DNA from: an uncultured Pelagibacteraceae bacterium
GTDB taxonomy: Bacteria > Pseudomonadota > Alphaproteobacteria > Pelagibacterales > Pelagibacteraceae
Assembly (NCBI GenBank): GCA_902570125.1
Contig: CACFXK010000002.1
Span: 105,326-169,325, forward strand
Direction: 5' to 3'
Length of the DNA: 64,000 nt
Shown piece after piece: positions 26,570 to 34,297 of the stretch. Position numbers and translations under genes: made by a program. Each line of letters begins with the position of its first letter. The first letter of the stretch is position 1. The notes below the pieces were generated by a model that was given only the letters and a program-made list of their open reading frames with translations, searched no databases and had not been told where the DNA came from.

Positions 26570-26580
26570 TAATTATTGTA

Positions 26581-28506
26581 TTAACCCTTTCCTCGCCAAG
26601 GAATAGTCTTATCAATTATTTTTCTTAAAGTTATATCAAATAATAATCCCAACATTCCCATAATAAAAATTGTTATCCAAATTACTTCATATTGAAAATA
26701 TTTTTTTGCAACATTTTCAACAAACCCAATACCTGTTGTTCCAGCTAAAAATTCTGCTGCTACCAAAGTTCCCCAACACATTCCTACAGCGACTCTAATT
26801 CCAGTAAGAATTTCAGGTAAAGAGTTTGGAAATATAACATGTCGAAGTATTTGTCTTTTAGAAGCACCTAACGAGTGTGCAGCATGAATTTTAGAAAGTT
26901 GAGTTCCAGATGCTCCAGCTCTAGCAGATATAATCATAATTGATAAAGAAACCATAAATAATAAAAATACTTTTCCAGTATTATCAATTCCAAGTACCGA
27001 AATTATAAGAGGAGCCCAAGCAAGTGGAGGCACTGGTCTATATAATTCAATCAAAGGATCAAAAAATCCTTTAGCAAATCTGTTTAGTCCCATAAATAAA
27101 CCTAATGGAACCCCTATAATTATTCCAAAAACTAATCCTAAAAATACTCTTAAAAACGAATCCCATATATGACCATAAGGGACAGGTATCTTGAATAATT
27201 TAAAATCACCCGTTACAACTTTCAATACTTTACCTTTAAAGTTCTCTTTAACTATTCCTTCGCTTGTATGAACAGGGTATTCGCCTGGTAAAATATCAGC
27301 AATCCAATCTGGTAAAATAAATCCAACTATTGAACTAACATCAATCATTTCTATCCATAAAAGAGGTATATTTTTATATCCAACGCTTGGATTAGACATT
27401 AGGATAAATTTATTTACTGTATCTGACGGTTTGGGTAACCATCTACCAGAACCTTGTTCCGAGCAACTTGGACCACTCGCAACAATTGTTCCAGCTGGAA
27501 ATAAAACAATATCAATTAATCTAAGACCAGCTTGTTCTTTCTCCTGAAGGTCATCAAATTCAATAATCGCCTTTTGCATTTCATTAAGTGCAGTTGGCGG
27601 ATAAATACTTGCAAATTCAATTCTTCTTGCAATTTTGACTATATTTTTAGCATAATCTGAGGCAATTTCCTCATTATCATCTAAACTTTTTCTATAAGCT
27701 TTAACTTCATCTTTTAGTTCTTTAATTGAACTTTTGAACTGTGGATTGTGATTTCTTAATTTAAAAAATTTATCATTAATTTTTTTCAGTTCCTCTGCAG
27801 CAGCTTGAAATTTTAAACCTTTTGAAGTTTCTGCAACAAACGGAACTTCAATAGTATTTTCTATAGTACCAGTTCCTGATCTAACTGTTGTTATGCCCCA
27901 GTTACCTTGTTCAGATATCGCTTTTGACCGTTCACTTTTTTCAACTTCTGTTTCAAATGGATAATCTTCTTTTTTAAAATTTGAACTTAATTGTTTAATC
28001 TCATTTGTCATTTCACTTATTTTAATTTTAGTATCCATTTCAATTAATTCCTCGTTAGTTAATAAAGGAATTAATTTTTTTGTTTTATTTATATATCCAA
28101 CTAAAATTGTTTTTTGTTGATTACTAAGATCTTTAGAATTTCGTATTTCTGCTGTTATTTTTTGAAGATTTTTATTTTCAATCTTTATGATCGATGTACT
28201 TTTAAATTCACGTTCTTCTATTGGAAATTGATATTTTAATCCTAACAGTGATTCATTTATTTTAGCAACTTGACATAATTCATTTGCTGACTTTGGATAA
28301 AAACCTTTTGCTATGTCCCAAGAGTAATAAAGCCATACTAGTAATATTGCAGCGCTTCCAACAATAACCCAATGGGTTCCACCTTTAGCTCTTTCAGGAT
28401 TCCCAAATACAGCATCAACTTTCTCAGTTTGTATTAGTCTTCTGCCGTACATAATGCATCCAATTATGGATACAAATATAAGTATGGTTATTATCTGAGT
28501 TAACAT
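26581..28506 (-). CDS. tauC: Taurine-type ABC transporter permease with large N-terminal insertion
   Basis: Permease of 641 residues, more than twice the usual 250-280 for TauC/SsuC. The C-terminal 215 residues form the standard permease domain with the EAA-type loop HSLGASKRQILRHVIFP. Ahead of it are two hydrophobic helices (about 2-20 and 46-66) and some 300 residues of charged, helix-prone sequence (about 70-370) with coiled-coil character. The insertion should be periplasmic if the helices insert normally. It directly abuts tauB. Taurine specificity is inherited from the locus context. Confidence 0.85.
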   Translation of the reverse strand: MLTQIITILIFVSIIGCIMYGRRLIQTEKVDAVFGNPERAKGGTHWVIVGSAAILLVWLYYSWDIAKGFYPKSANELCQVAKINESLLGLKYQFPIEEREFKSTSIIKIENKNLQKITAEIRNSKDLSNQQKTILVGYINKTKKLIPLLTNEELIEMDTKIKISEMTNEIKQLSSNFKKEDYPFETEVEKSERSKAISEQGNWGITTVRSGTGTIENTIEVPFVAETSKGLKFQAAAEELKKINDKFFKLRNHNPQFKSSIKELKDEVKAYRKSLDDNEEIASDYAKNIVKIARRIEFASIYPPTALNEMQKAIIEFDDLQEKEQAGLRLIDIVLFPAGTIVASGPSCSEQGSGRWLPKPSDTVNKFILMSNPSVGYKNIPLLWIEMIDVSSIVGFILPDWIADILPGEYPVHTSEGIVKENFKGKVLKVVTGDFKLFKIPVPYGHIWDSFLRVFLGLVFGIIIGVPLGLFMGLNRFAKGFFDPLIELYRPVPPLAWAPLIISVLGIDNTGKVFLLFMVSLSIMIISARAGASGTQLSKIHAAHSLGASKRQILRHVIFPNSLPEILTGIRVAVGMCWGTLVAAEFLAGTTGIGFVENVAKKYFQYEVIWITIFIMGMLGLLFDITLRKIIDKTIPWRGKG

Positions 28507-29304
28507 TTAGTTTTCTTTTCCCATAATTTCTTCTTCCATATTCCAAATCATGGATAAAATTTCTTCACGCTTAGATGAAAATTCTTTATTTTTTTTTATT
28601 TCTCTTAAATCTTCCCTTAAACCCATTTCTGCAAAAGGTAGATTGTATTCTTTATGTATCCTGCCTGGTCTTGGTGCCATTACATATAGTCTTTCACCAA
28701 GCAATAGAGCTTCCTCAACTGAGTGAGTAATTAAGATAATAGTTTTTCCTGTCTCTTTCCAAATTTTAAGGACTAAAGATTGCATCTTTTCTCTAGTTAA
28801 TGCATCTAACGCACCTAAAGGCTCATCCATCAATATTAAATCAGGGTCATTTATTAGACATCTAGCAAGAGCCACTCTTTGCTGCATTCCACCTGATAAT
28901 TGGTAGGTAGGAGTATTACCAAACCCTTTTAAGCCAACAATTTCTAGCCATTCATCCACTCTTTTAGAAGTTTTTATTGGATCTTCTTTTTTCATCCTAA
29001 GTCCAAAATCAACATTTTCAGCAACTGTTAACCACTCAAATAATGCTCCTTGTTGGAAAACCATTCCTCTTTCAACTCCTGGACCATTAATTTCATTGCC
29101 AGCCAAAACAATAGAGCCTGAGGTAGGTCTTAAAAATCCTGCTGCAATATTTAAAAGAGTAGTTTTTCCACACCCTGAAGGACCAAGAACAGTGAGAAGT
29201 TCTCCTTTTTTTAAAGTAAAATTTACATCCTTTAATGCGTGAACAGTTTCTCCTTTGGGAGTTTTAAAGATCATATTTAAATCTTTGGAAACTAAGTCAC
29301 TCAT
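28507..29304 (-). CDS. tauB: Taurine-type ABC transporter ATPase
   Basis: ATPase of 265 residues from the TauB/SsuB/NrtD group. Walker A GPSGCGKTT at 41-49, signature LSGGMQQ at 136-142, Walker B LILMDEP at 156-162 and the switch His in LITHSVEEA near 190. It is the second gene of a tauA-tauB-tauC operon and is preceded by a Rho-independent terminator-like hairpin after tauA, so its expression should be lower than that of the binding protein. Confidence 0.92.
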   Translation of the reverse strand: MSDLVSKDLNMIFKTPKGETVHALKDVNFTLKKGELLTVLGPSGCGKTTLLNIAAGFLRPTSGSIVLAGNEINGPGVERGMVFQQGALFEWLTVAENVDFGLRMKKEDPIKTSKRVDEWLEIVGLKGFGNTPTYQLSGGMQQRVALARCLINDPDLILMDEPLGALDALTREKMQSLVLKIWKETGKTIILITHSVEEALLLGERLYVMAPRPGRIHKEYNLPFAEMGLREDLREIKKNKEFSSKREEILSMIWNMEEEIMGKEN

Positions 29305-29330
29305 AGAAACTTTATATAAAACTTATATTA

Positions 29331-29362
29331 AAAAAAATAGGCGCTAAATAATTAGCGCCTAT
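29331..29362 (-). terminator. Rho-independent terminator/attenuator between tauA and tauB
   Basis: On the minus strand an eleven-base perfect stem (ATAGGCGCTAA with its complement, four-base loop) is followed by a run of at least seven T. It lies 23 bases after the tauA stop. Because tauB and tauC follow on the same strand, read-through would set the ratio of binding protein to membrane parts. Confidence 0.85.
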
Positions 29363-29384
29363 AAATTTGATTTACTCTTTAATA

Positions 29385-30326
29385 TTATAAAGGTAAAAAA
29401 CTAGTATCAACGGCACCACCTGGAGTTCCCATACCTTTTAGGAATCCATCAAGATTACCGCTCTCCATTGACTGTTTAGTCTCTTCTGGAGTAAGAAATT
29501 TAAATCCACTTAAAGTTTCTTTCATGTCAGCAACTTTCATTTCTGAAGCTTTTGACATTGCGTTCATATCGCTTTTACCAGCTCTATATCTGTCATTTGC
29601 TTCATGAGTTACCTCTATGAAAGTTCTAAGCATACCTGGATTTTCTTTCATGAATTTGTCAGTTACAGATGTAATATCTATACCTAAGATACCAGCATCT
29701 CTTGCTTCTTGAACTGTTAAAAGTCTTGAACCAACTGCAACTGCAGCTTTGATAGAATTTCCACCAAATAAACATGCCATCACAACATCACCACTTACTA
29801 ATGCAGCAGCACCTTCTTCAGGATCCATTTGAATTATATCCATTTTACTTCTGTCAGCTCCAACAACTTTCATACTTTCGTCAAAGACGTACTCAGCCAT
29901 AGTTCCAAGTGGAACTGCAACTTTTTTACCTTCTAATTCAGAACCGTTTGCTTTTGTAATTCCAGAAGCGTTAGATGTAACACAAGTTGTTCCGCCCATT
30001 CCATATTCCATTGCAATATCAACTAATTTGATAGGTGCATTAGATTTTACAGCATTAATAAAAGGTACTAAACCTTGAGAATAAGAAATATCAATATCCC
30101 CAGCTAGCATTGCATCAGTCATAGCTCCACCGTTAGTGAAGTTAGTCCATTTTACTGGAACTCCTAGTGCTTTAGCAAAATTCTTTTTTTGCATGTCCTC
30201 TAAATTTGGACTTGGCCATTCTAGAAAGTAAGCAACTCTTACTTCATTTGCAGCAGCATTTGCAGCTGAAATTGACAAGTTAAGAGCGAATAAACTTCCT
30301 AAAATAAAGCTAATTAATTTCTTCAT
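29385..30326 (-). CDS. tauA: Taurine-type ABC transporter substrate-binding protein
   Basis: Periplasmic protein of 313 residues of the TauA/NrtA-like class. The Sec signal peptide covers residues 1-24 (cleavage after NAAA), and the mature chain starts EVRVAYFLEWPSPN. The motif GDIDISYSQGLVPFINAV near 77-94 is typical of the ligand cleft. A strong Shine-Dalgarno, AAGGAG, is placed ahead of the ATG. Taurine as ligand is inferred from the adjacent aminotransferase/alanine dehydrogenase pair and from xsc elsewhere in the window; other short sulfonates or related amines are possible. Confidence 0.88.
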   Translation of the reverse strand: MKKLISFILGSLFALNLSISAANAAANEVRVAYFLEWPSPNLEDMQKKNFAKALGVPVKWTNFTNGGAMTDAMLAGDIDISYSQGLVPFINAVKSNAPIKLVDIAMEYGMGGTTCVTSNASGITKANGSELEGKKVAVPLGTMAEYVFDESMKVVGADRSKMDIIQMDPEEGAAALVSGDVVMACLFGGNSIKAAVAVGSRLLTVQEARDAGILGIDITSVTDKFMKENPGMLRTFIEVTHEANDRYRAGKSDMNAMSKASEMKVADMKETLSGFKFLTPEETKQSMESGNLDGFLKGMGTPGGAVDTSFLPL

Positions 30327-30374
30327 TTTATCTCCTTAATTAAATTTAATTACCCTTATTTAAGTTCAATTTTG

Positions 30375-30380
30375 ATTATA
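30375..30380 (-). promoter_or_regulatory. Probable -10 element of the tauA promoter
   Basis: A perfect TATAAT on the minus strand, 49 bases upstream of the tauA start codon. No good -35 hexamer is visible 16-18 bases further up, which fits an activator-dependent promoter; the motif at 30424-30443 lies 43 bases upstream of it. Confidence 0.45.
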
Positions 30381-30423
30381 AGTAAATGTATTTTGTAAGT
30401 ATATTAATCATAGGTGATTTGAA

Positions 30424-30443
30424 GATGTCTAAAATGGGTTCAA
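30424..30443 (+). promoter_or_regulatory. Candidate operator B between tauA and the aminotransferase gene
   Basis: GATGTCTAAAATGGGTTCAA. It matches 18 of 20 positions with operator A1 in front of the two-winged-helix regulator. It lies in the 230-base divergent region, about 18 bases ahead of a possible TATAAC -10 (30461-30466) for the aminotransferase gene. The rest of this intergenic region is AT-rich with nothing else recognisable. Confidence 0.55.
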
Positions 30444-30556
30444 CTTTTGGTTGTATTTAATATAACGTAATGACATACTAATAATGCACAGAAATTATTT
30501 TCTATTTTTTTATTTTAGTCTATGAGAGAGTGATAATAACAATTTAAAAATTTTTT

Positions 30557-31900
30557 ATGAGTTCAGAAAAGCCACAAATACCCAATTCTTTAAATGAGCA
30601 TTGGATGCCATTCTCTTCAAATAGAGATTTTAAAGCAAACCCAAGATTAATAATTGAGGCAAAAGGTGTTTATTTAAAAAACCACCACGGTAAAACACAA
30701 ATCGATGCAAGTTCAGGATTATTTTGTAATCCATTAGGACATGGTAGAGAGGAAATTATTGAGGCGATAACTAAACAACTAAGAACAGTTGATTATGCAC
30801 AACCTTTCCAACAAGGATTTGGTGGGTCATTTGAATTAGCAACAAGAATTTCAAAACACACACCAGGAAACTTAAATAGAATTTTTTATACTATTTGTGG
30901 GTCAACTGCAGTTGAAACAGCAATAAAAATTTCAGTAGCTTACCATAAAGCTAGAGGTGAAGGGGAACGATTTAGATTTGTAGGAAGAGAAAGAGCTTAC
31001 CACGGTATGAATATCGGAGCAACCTCAGTCGGTGGAATGATCAACAATGTTAAAACATTTGCTAGTGTATTGATGCCGGGTGTTGTTCATATGAGACATA
31101 CGCATTTACCAGAACATAAATTTATATCAGGCCAACCAGAAACAGGTGTCGAAATTGCTGAAGACTTAGAAAGAATTTGTACAAACTTTGGATCAGAAAA
31201 TATTGCAGCATGTATTGTAGAACCAATTGCAGGATCTACAGGAACTCTAGTCCCACCAAAAGGATATTTACAAAGACTAAGAGAAATTTGTGATAAGCAC
31301 GGCATATTATTAATTTTTGATGAAGTTATAACTGGATGGGGAAGAACGGGCTCTCCATTTGCATCACAAGAATATGGTGTTACACCAGATATTATAACTA
31401 TGGCAAAAGCTACAACAAATGGAATAAGTCCTTTGGGTGCAGTTGCTTGCAAAGAAGAAATCTATGATACGGTAATGGATGGGTCACCGAAAGGTTCTAT
31501 AGAATTATTTCATGGTTACACATACTCAGGAATACCTGTTTCTGTTGCAGCAGGTTTAGCTGTTCAAGATATATTTGAAAAAGAAGATATATTTAATAGA
31601 GCTAAAAATTTAGCACCATATTTCCAAGAAGGTTTGATGTCGTTAAAAGATATAGACGTTGTTGATAACATAAGAGGTTATGGAATGATGGGTGGAATTG
31701 ATATTAAAATGGATAAAAAACCTGGAGCAGCAGGATTTACATGCTTTAAACATTGTTATGATGCTGGAGTGAATTTTAAAGCAACAGGGGATTGTTTAAT
31801 TATTGCACCAATGTTTATTTGTGAAAAAAAACATATCGATGAAATAATAGATAAATTAAGAACAGGGATTACAAATTATTCAAAAAGCAAAAAAAATTAA
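30557..31900 (+). CDS. Class III aminotransferase, probably taurine (or omega-amino acid):pyruvate
   Basis: PLP-dependent omega-aminotransferase of 447 residues. The PLP lysine is Lys284 (TMAKATTNG) and the cofactor-ring aspartate is Asp255 in FDEVITGWGRTG. The N-terminal LNEHWMPFSSNRDFK resembles beta-alanine:pyruvate aminotransferases. With alanine dehydrogenase directly downstream and the taurine importer divergent upstream, the expected reaction is taurine + pyruvate to sulfoacetaldehyde + alanine (the Tpa reaction). Beta-alanine or other omega-amines remain possible. Confidence 0.85.
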   Translation: MSSEKPQIPNSLNEHWMPFSSNRDFKANPRLIIEAKGVYLKNHHGKTQIDASSGLFCNPLGHGREEIIEAITKQLRTVDYAQPFQQGFGGSFELATRISKHTPGNLNRIFYTICGSTAVETAIKISVAYHKARGEGERFRFVGRERAYHGMNIGATSVGGMINNVKTFASVLMPGVVHMRHTHLPEHKFISGQPETGVEIAEDLERICTNFGSENIAACIVEPIAGSTGTLVPPKGYLQRLREICDKHGILLIFDEVITGWGRTGSPFASQEYGVTPDIITMAKATTNGISPLGAVACKEEIYDTVMDGSPKGSIELFHGYTYSGIPVSVAAGLAVQDIFEKEDIFNRAKNLAPYFQEGLMSLKDIDVVDNIRGYGMMGGIDIKMDKKPGAAGFTCFKHCYDAGVNFKATGDCLIIAPMFICEKKHIDEIIDKLRTGITNYSKSKKN

Positions 31901-31909
31901 TCCACTTAT

Positions 31910-33025
31910 ATGAAAATAGGTGTTCCAAAAGAAATAAAGACTCAAGAAAATAGAATTGGCCTTACTCCTGAAAGTGTAAAAATACTAACCTCAAATGGAA
32001 ATGAGGTACTAGTAGAAAATAATGGTGGTTTTGAAGCTGGATTTTATAATGAACAATATAAATCTGCAGGTGCAAAAATTTTAGATAAAGCTGAAGATAT
32101 TTTTGATGATGCAGAAATAATCGTAAAAGTAAAAGAACCACAACCAAGCGAGGTAAAAATGATTAAAGAAAATCAAATTGTTTTTACATATTTACACCTA
32201 GCGGCTGCAAAAGAACTTACTAAAGGCTTAGTAGACTCTAAATCAGTTTGTATTGCTTATGAAACGGTTACTGATAACAACGGTAGATTACCTTTATTAG
32301 CTCCAATGAGTGCAGTTGCTGGAAGAATGTCAGTTCAAGCTGGCGCACATTGCCTTGAAAAAAATCAAAAGGGGAGAGGACTTCTTTTAGGAGGAGCGCC
32401 TGGTGTTGATCCTGGAAATGTAGTGATTTTGGGTGGTGGAGTTGTTGGTGAAAATGCAGCAATTATTGCTACAGGTATGAAAGCAAAAGTTCATATAGTA
32501 GATAAATCAGAGCAAAGACTAAACGAATTATCAAAAAAATTTGGTGATCTTATAATACCAAAATTGAGTGATGAAATTGATTTAGAAAAATTAATTTCAG
32601 AATGTGATTTATTAGTTGGAGGTGTTTTAATACCAGGTGCAGAAGCACCAAAACTTGTCACAAAAAAGATGCTTAAAAACATGAAAAGAGGATCGGTAAT
32701 AGTTGATGTTGCAATAGATCAAGGAGGATGCGTTGAAACAAGTAAACCTACCACATTTGCTGAACCAACATACATTGTAGATGATATTGTTCATTATTGT
32801 GTAGCAAATATGCCAGGTGGTGTCCCTAGAACATCAACCATCGCATTAAATAATGCTACGCTTCCTTTTTTAAACAGAATAGCTAGTGATGGTTATTATA
32901 AAGCTTTAAAAGATGATCCAAATTTCTTAGCTGGCTTAAATATCCATAAGGGTGAAGTGACATACAAAGCAGTTGCAGATGTTTTCGGATATAATTATTT
33001 AAGTGCAGGTGAGGCTTTAAATTAA
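31910..33025 (+). CDS. ald: Alanine dehydrogenase
   Basis: NAD-dependent enzyme of 371 residues, standard length. The N-terminal MKIGVPKEIKTQENRIGLTP is the family signature; active-site Lys74 (IVKVKEP) and His96 (TYLHLA) are present, and the nucleotide loop is GGGVVG at 175-180. It follows the aminotransferase by nine bases and would regenerate pyruvate from the alanine formed, releasing ammonium. Its end overlaps the convergent tesA end by four bases. Confidence 0.95.
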   Translation: MKIGVPKEIKTQENRIGLTPESVKILTSNGNEVLVENNGGFEAGFYNEQYKSAGAKILDKAEDIFDDAEIIVKVKEPQPSEVKMIKENQIVFTYLHLAAAKELTKGLVDSKSVCIAYETVTDNNGRLPLLAPMSAVAGRMSVQAGAHCLEKNQKGRGLLLGGAPGVDPGNVVILGGGVVGENAAIIATGMKAKVHIVDKSEQRLNELSKKFGDLIIPKLSDEIDLEKLISECDLLVGGVLIPGAEAPKLVTKKMLKNMKRGSVIVDVAIDQGGCVETSKPTTFAEPTYIVDDIVHYCVANMPGGVPRTSTIALNNATLPFLNRIASDGYYKALKDDPNFLAGLNIHKGEVTYKAVADVFGYNYLSAGEALN

Positions 33026-33633
33026 TTAATCAAACTAGTTATCTTTTTTTCAATATTTTTGCTTATAATTTGAACACCTTTAGGATTTGGATGCATCCCG
33101 TCCTCAAGATTTAGCTCTGGCTTTAAGGCAACACCTTCTAGAAGAAAAGGTAAAAAAGTTAAGCTATATTTATCAGAAAGGTTAGAGTAAATTATATTAA
33201 ATTTATCTCTGTATTCTTTACCATGACTTTCAGGGGCAATCATACCTGCTAATATAATCTTAATATTTTTATCAATTATAATTTTAATTATTTTCTCTAA
33301 ATTTTCTTTTGTCTCTTTTGGCTTTATACCTCTTAACATATCATTTGCGCCTAAACCCAAAACCAAAATATCAATATTCTTTTCTGATAGTGTCCAATTT
33401 ATTCTATTTAAACCTCCCGCGGTTGTATCACCAGAGACACTTGCATTTATAATTCTGACATTTAATCCATTATTATTTAAATTTTCTTGAAGCACTGTGG
33501 ACAAATGGTCTTCTTTATTAAGTCCGTATCCAGCCATCAAACTATCTCCAAATAAAACAATTTTATTCTCAGCATTTACCCCAAATGCAACTAGACATAA
33601 TATAATTATTTTAATAATACATTTTTTAAACAT
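33022..33633 (-). CDS. tesA: SGNH-family lysophospholipase/thioesterase/arylesterase (TesA)
   Basis: Periplasmic esterase of 203 residues with signal peptide (1-21, cleavage after VNA). Block I GDSLMAGYG has nucleophile Ser31, block III is GANDMLRG, and block V DGMHPN carries Asp178 and His181. This matches E. coli TesA. It is divergent from ybbA/ybbP, the same arrangement as in E. coli, and the two start codons share two bases (CATG at 33631-33634). Confidence 0.9.
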   Translation of the reverse strand: MFKKCIIKIIILCLVAFGVNAENKIVLFGDSLMAGYGLNKEDHLSTVLQENLNNNGLNVRIINASVSGDTTAGGLNRINWTLSEKNIDILVLGLGANDMLRGIKPKETKENLEKIIKIIIDKNIKIILAGMIAPESHGKEYRDKFNIIYSNLSDKYSLTFLPFLLEGVALKPELNLEDGMHPNPKGVQIISKNIEKKITSLIN

Positions 33634-34297
33634 GACTAAACTTCTTAAACTAACAGATGTGAACTTAAACTATAATACTGATAACAATCTTATAAATGTT
33701 TTACAAGATGTAAGCTTTGAGGTTGATTATAAGGAAACAATATCTGTGGTAGGAGAAAGTGGGTCAGGAAAGACAAGCTTAATAATGTTGATAGGCGGTT
33801 TGGAAAAAGCATCTTCAGGAAAAATTGAATTTAAAAACTTTGAGATTTCGAGTTTAAAAGAGGATGAGATTTCAGAGATAAGACGAAAGGATATTGGCAT
33901 TGTTTTTCAATCATTTTATTTAATTCCCAATTATACAGCTATAGAAAATGTGAGTTTAGCATTAGAAATTAATAAAATTAAAGATCCGATTAATAAAGCA
34001 AAAGAAATCCTAGATAAATTTGGCCTTGGAAAGAGGCTAAATAATTTACCTAGTCAATTATCTGGAGGAGAACAGCAAAGAGTAGCAATTGCACGATCAA
34101 TTGTTATGAAGCCTGAATTAATTTTAGCAGATGAACCTACTGGAAATTTAGATAGTGAAAATTCTGAGCTAATCTCAAATATTCTTTTTGATTATGTAAA
34201 AGAAGAAAATGCAAGTTTAATAATGGTTACGCACGATAATAAATTGGCAAATCTTTCTAAGAGAATTATTAAAATTAAGGATGGTAAAATTGAATAA
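33632..34297 (+). CDS. ybbA: ABC transporter ATPase (YbbA/LolD-like)
   Basis: ATPase of 221 residues from the ATG at 33632, chosen because the typical first strand (LLKLTDVNLNY) then begins at once. Walker A GESGSGKTS is at 41-49 and the LSGGEQQRVAIAR signature near 150-162, both of LolD/MacB type. It partners the FtsX-like permease immediately downstream, whose frame overlaps by 17 bases. The cluster with tesA suggests release of lipid-like or hydrophobic material from the inner membrane, as proposed for YbbAP. Confidence 0.9.
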   Translation: MTKLLKLTDVNLNYNTDNNLINVLQDVSFEVDYKETISVVGESGSGKTSLIMLIGGLEKASSGKIEFKNFEISSLKEDEISEIRRKDIGIVFQSFYLIPNYTAIENVSLALEINKIKDPINKAKEILDKFGLGKRLNNLPSQLSGGEQQRVAIARSIVMKPELILADEPTGNLDSENSELISNILFDYVKEENASLIMVTHDNKLANLSKRIIKIKDGKIE

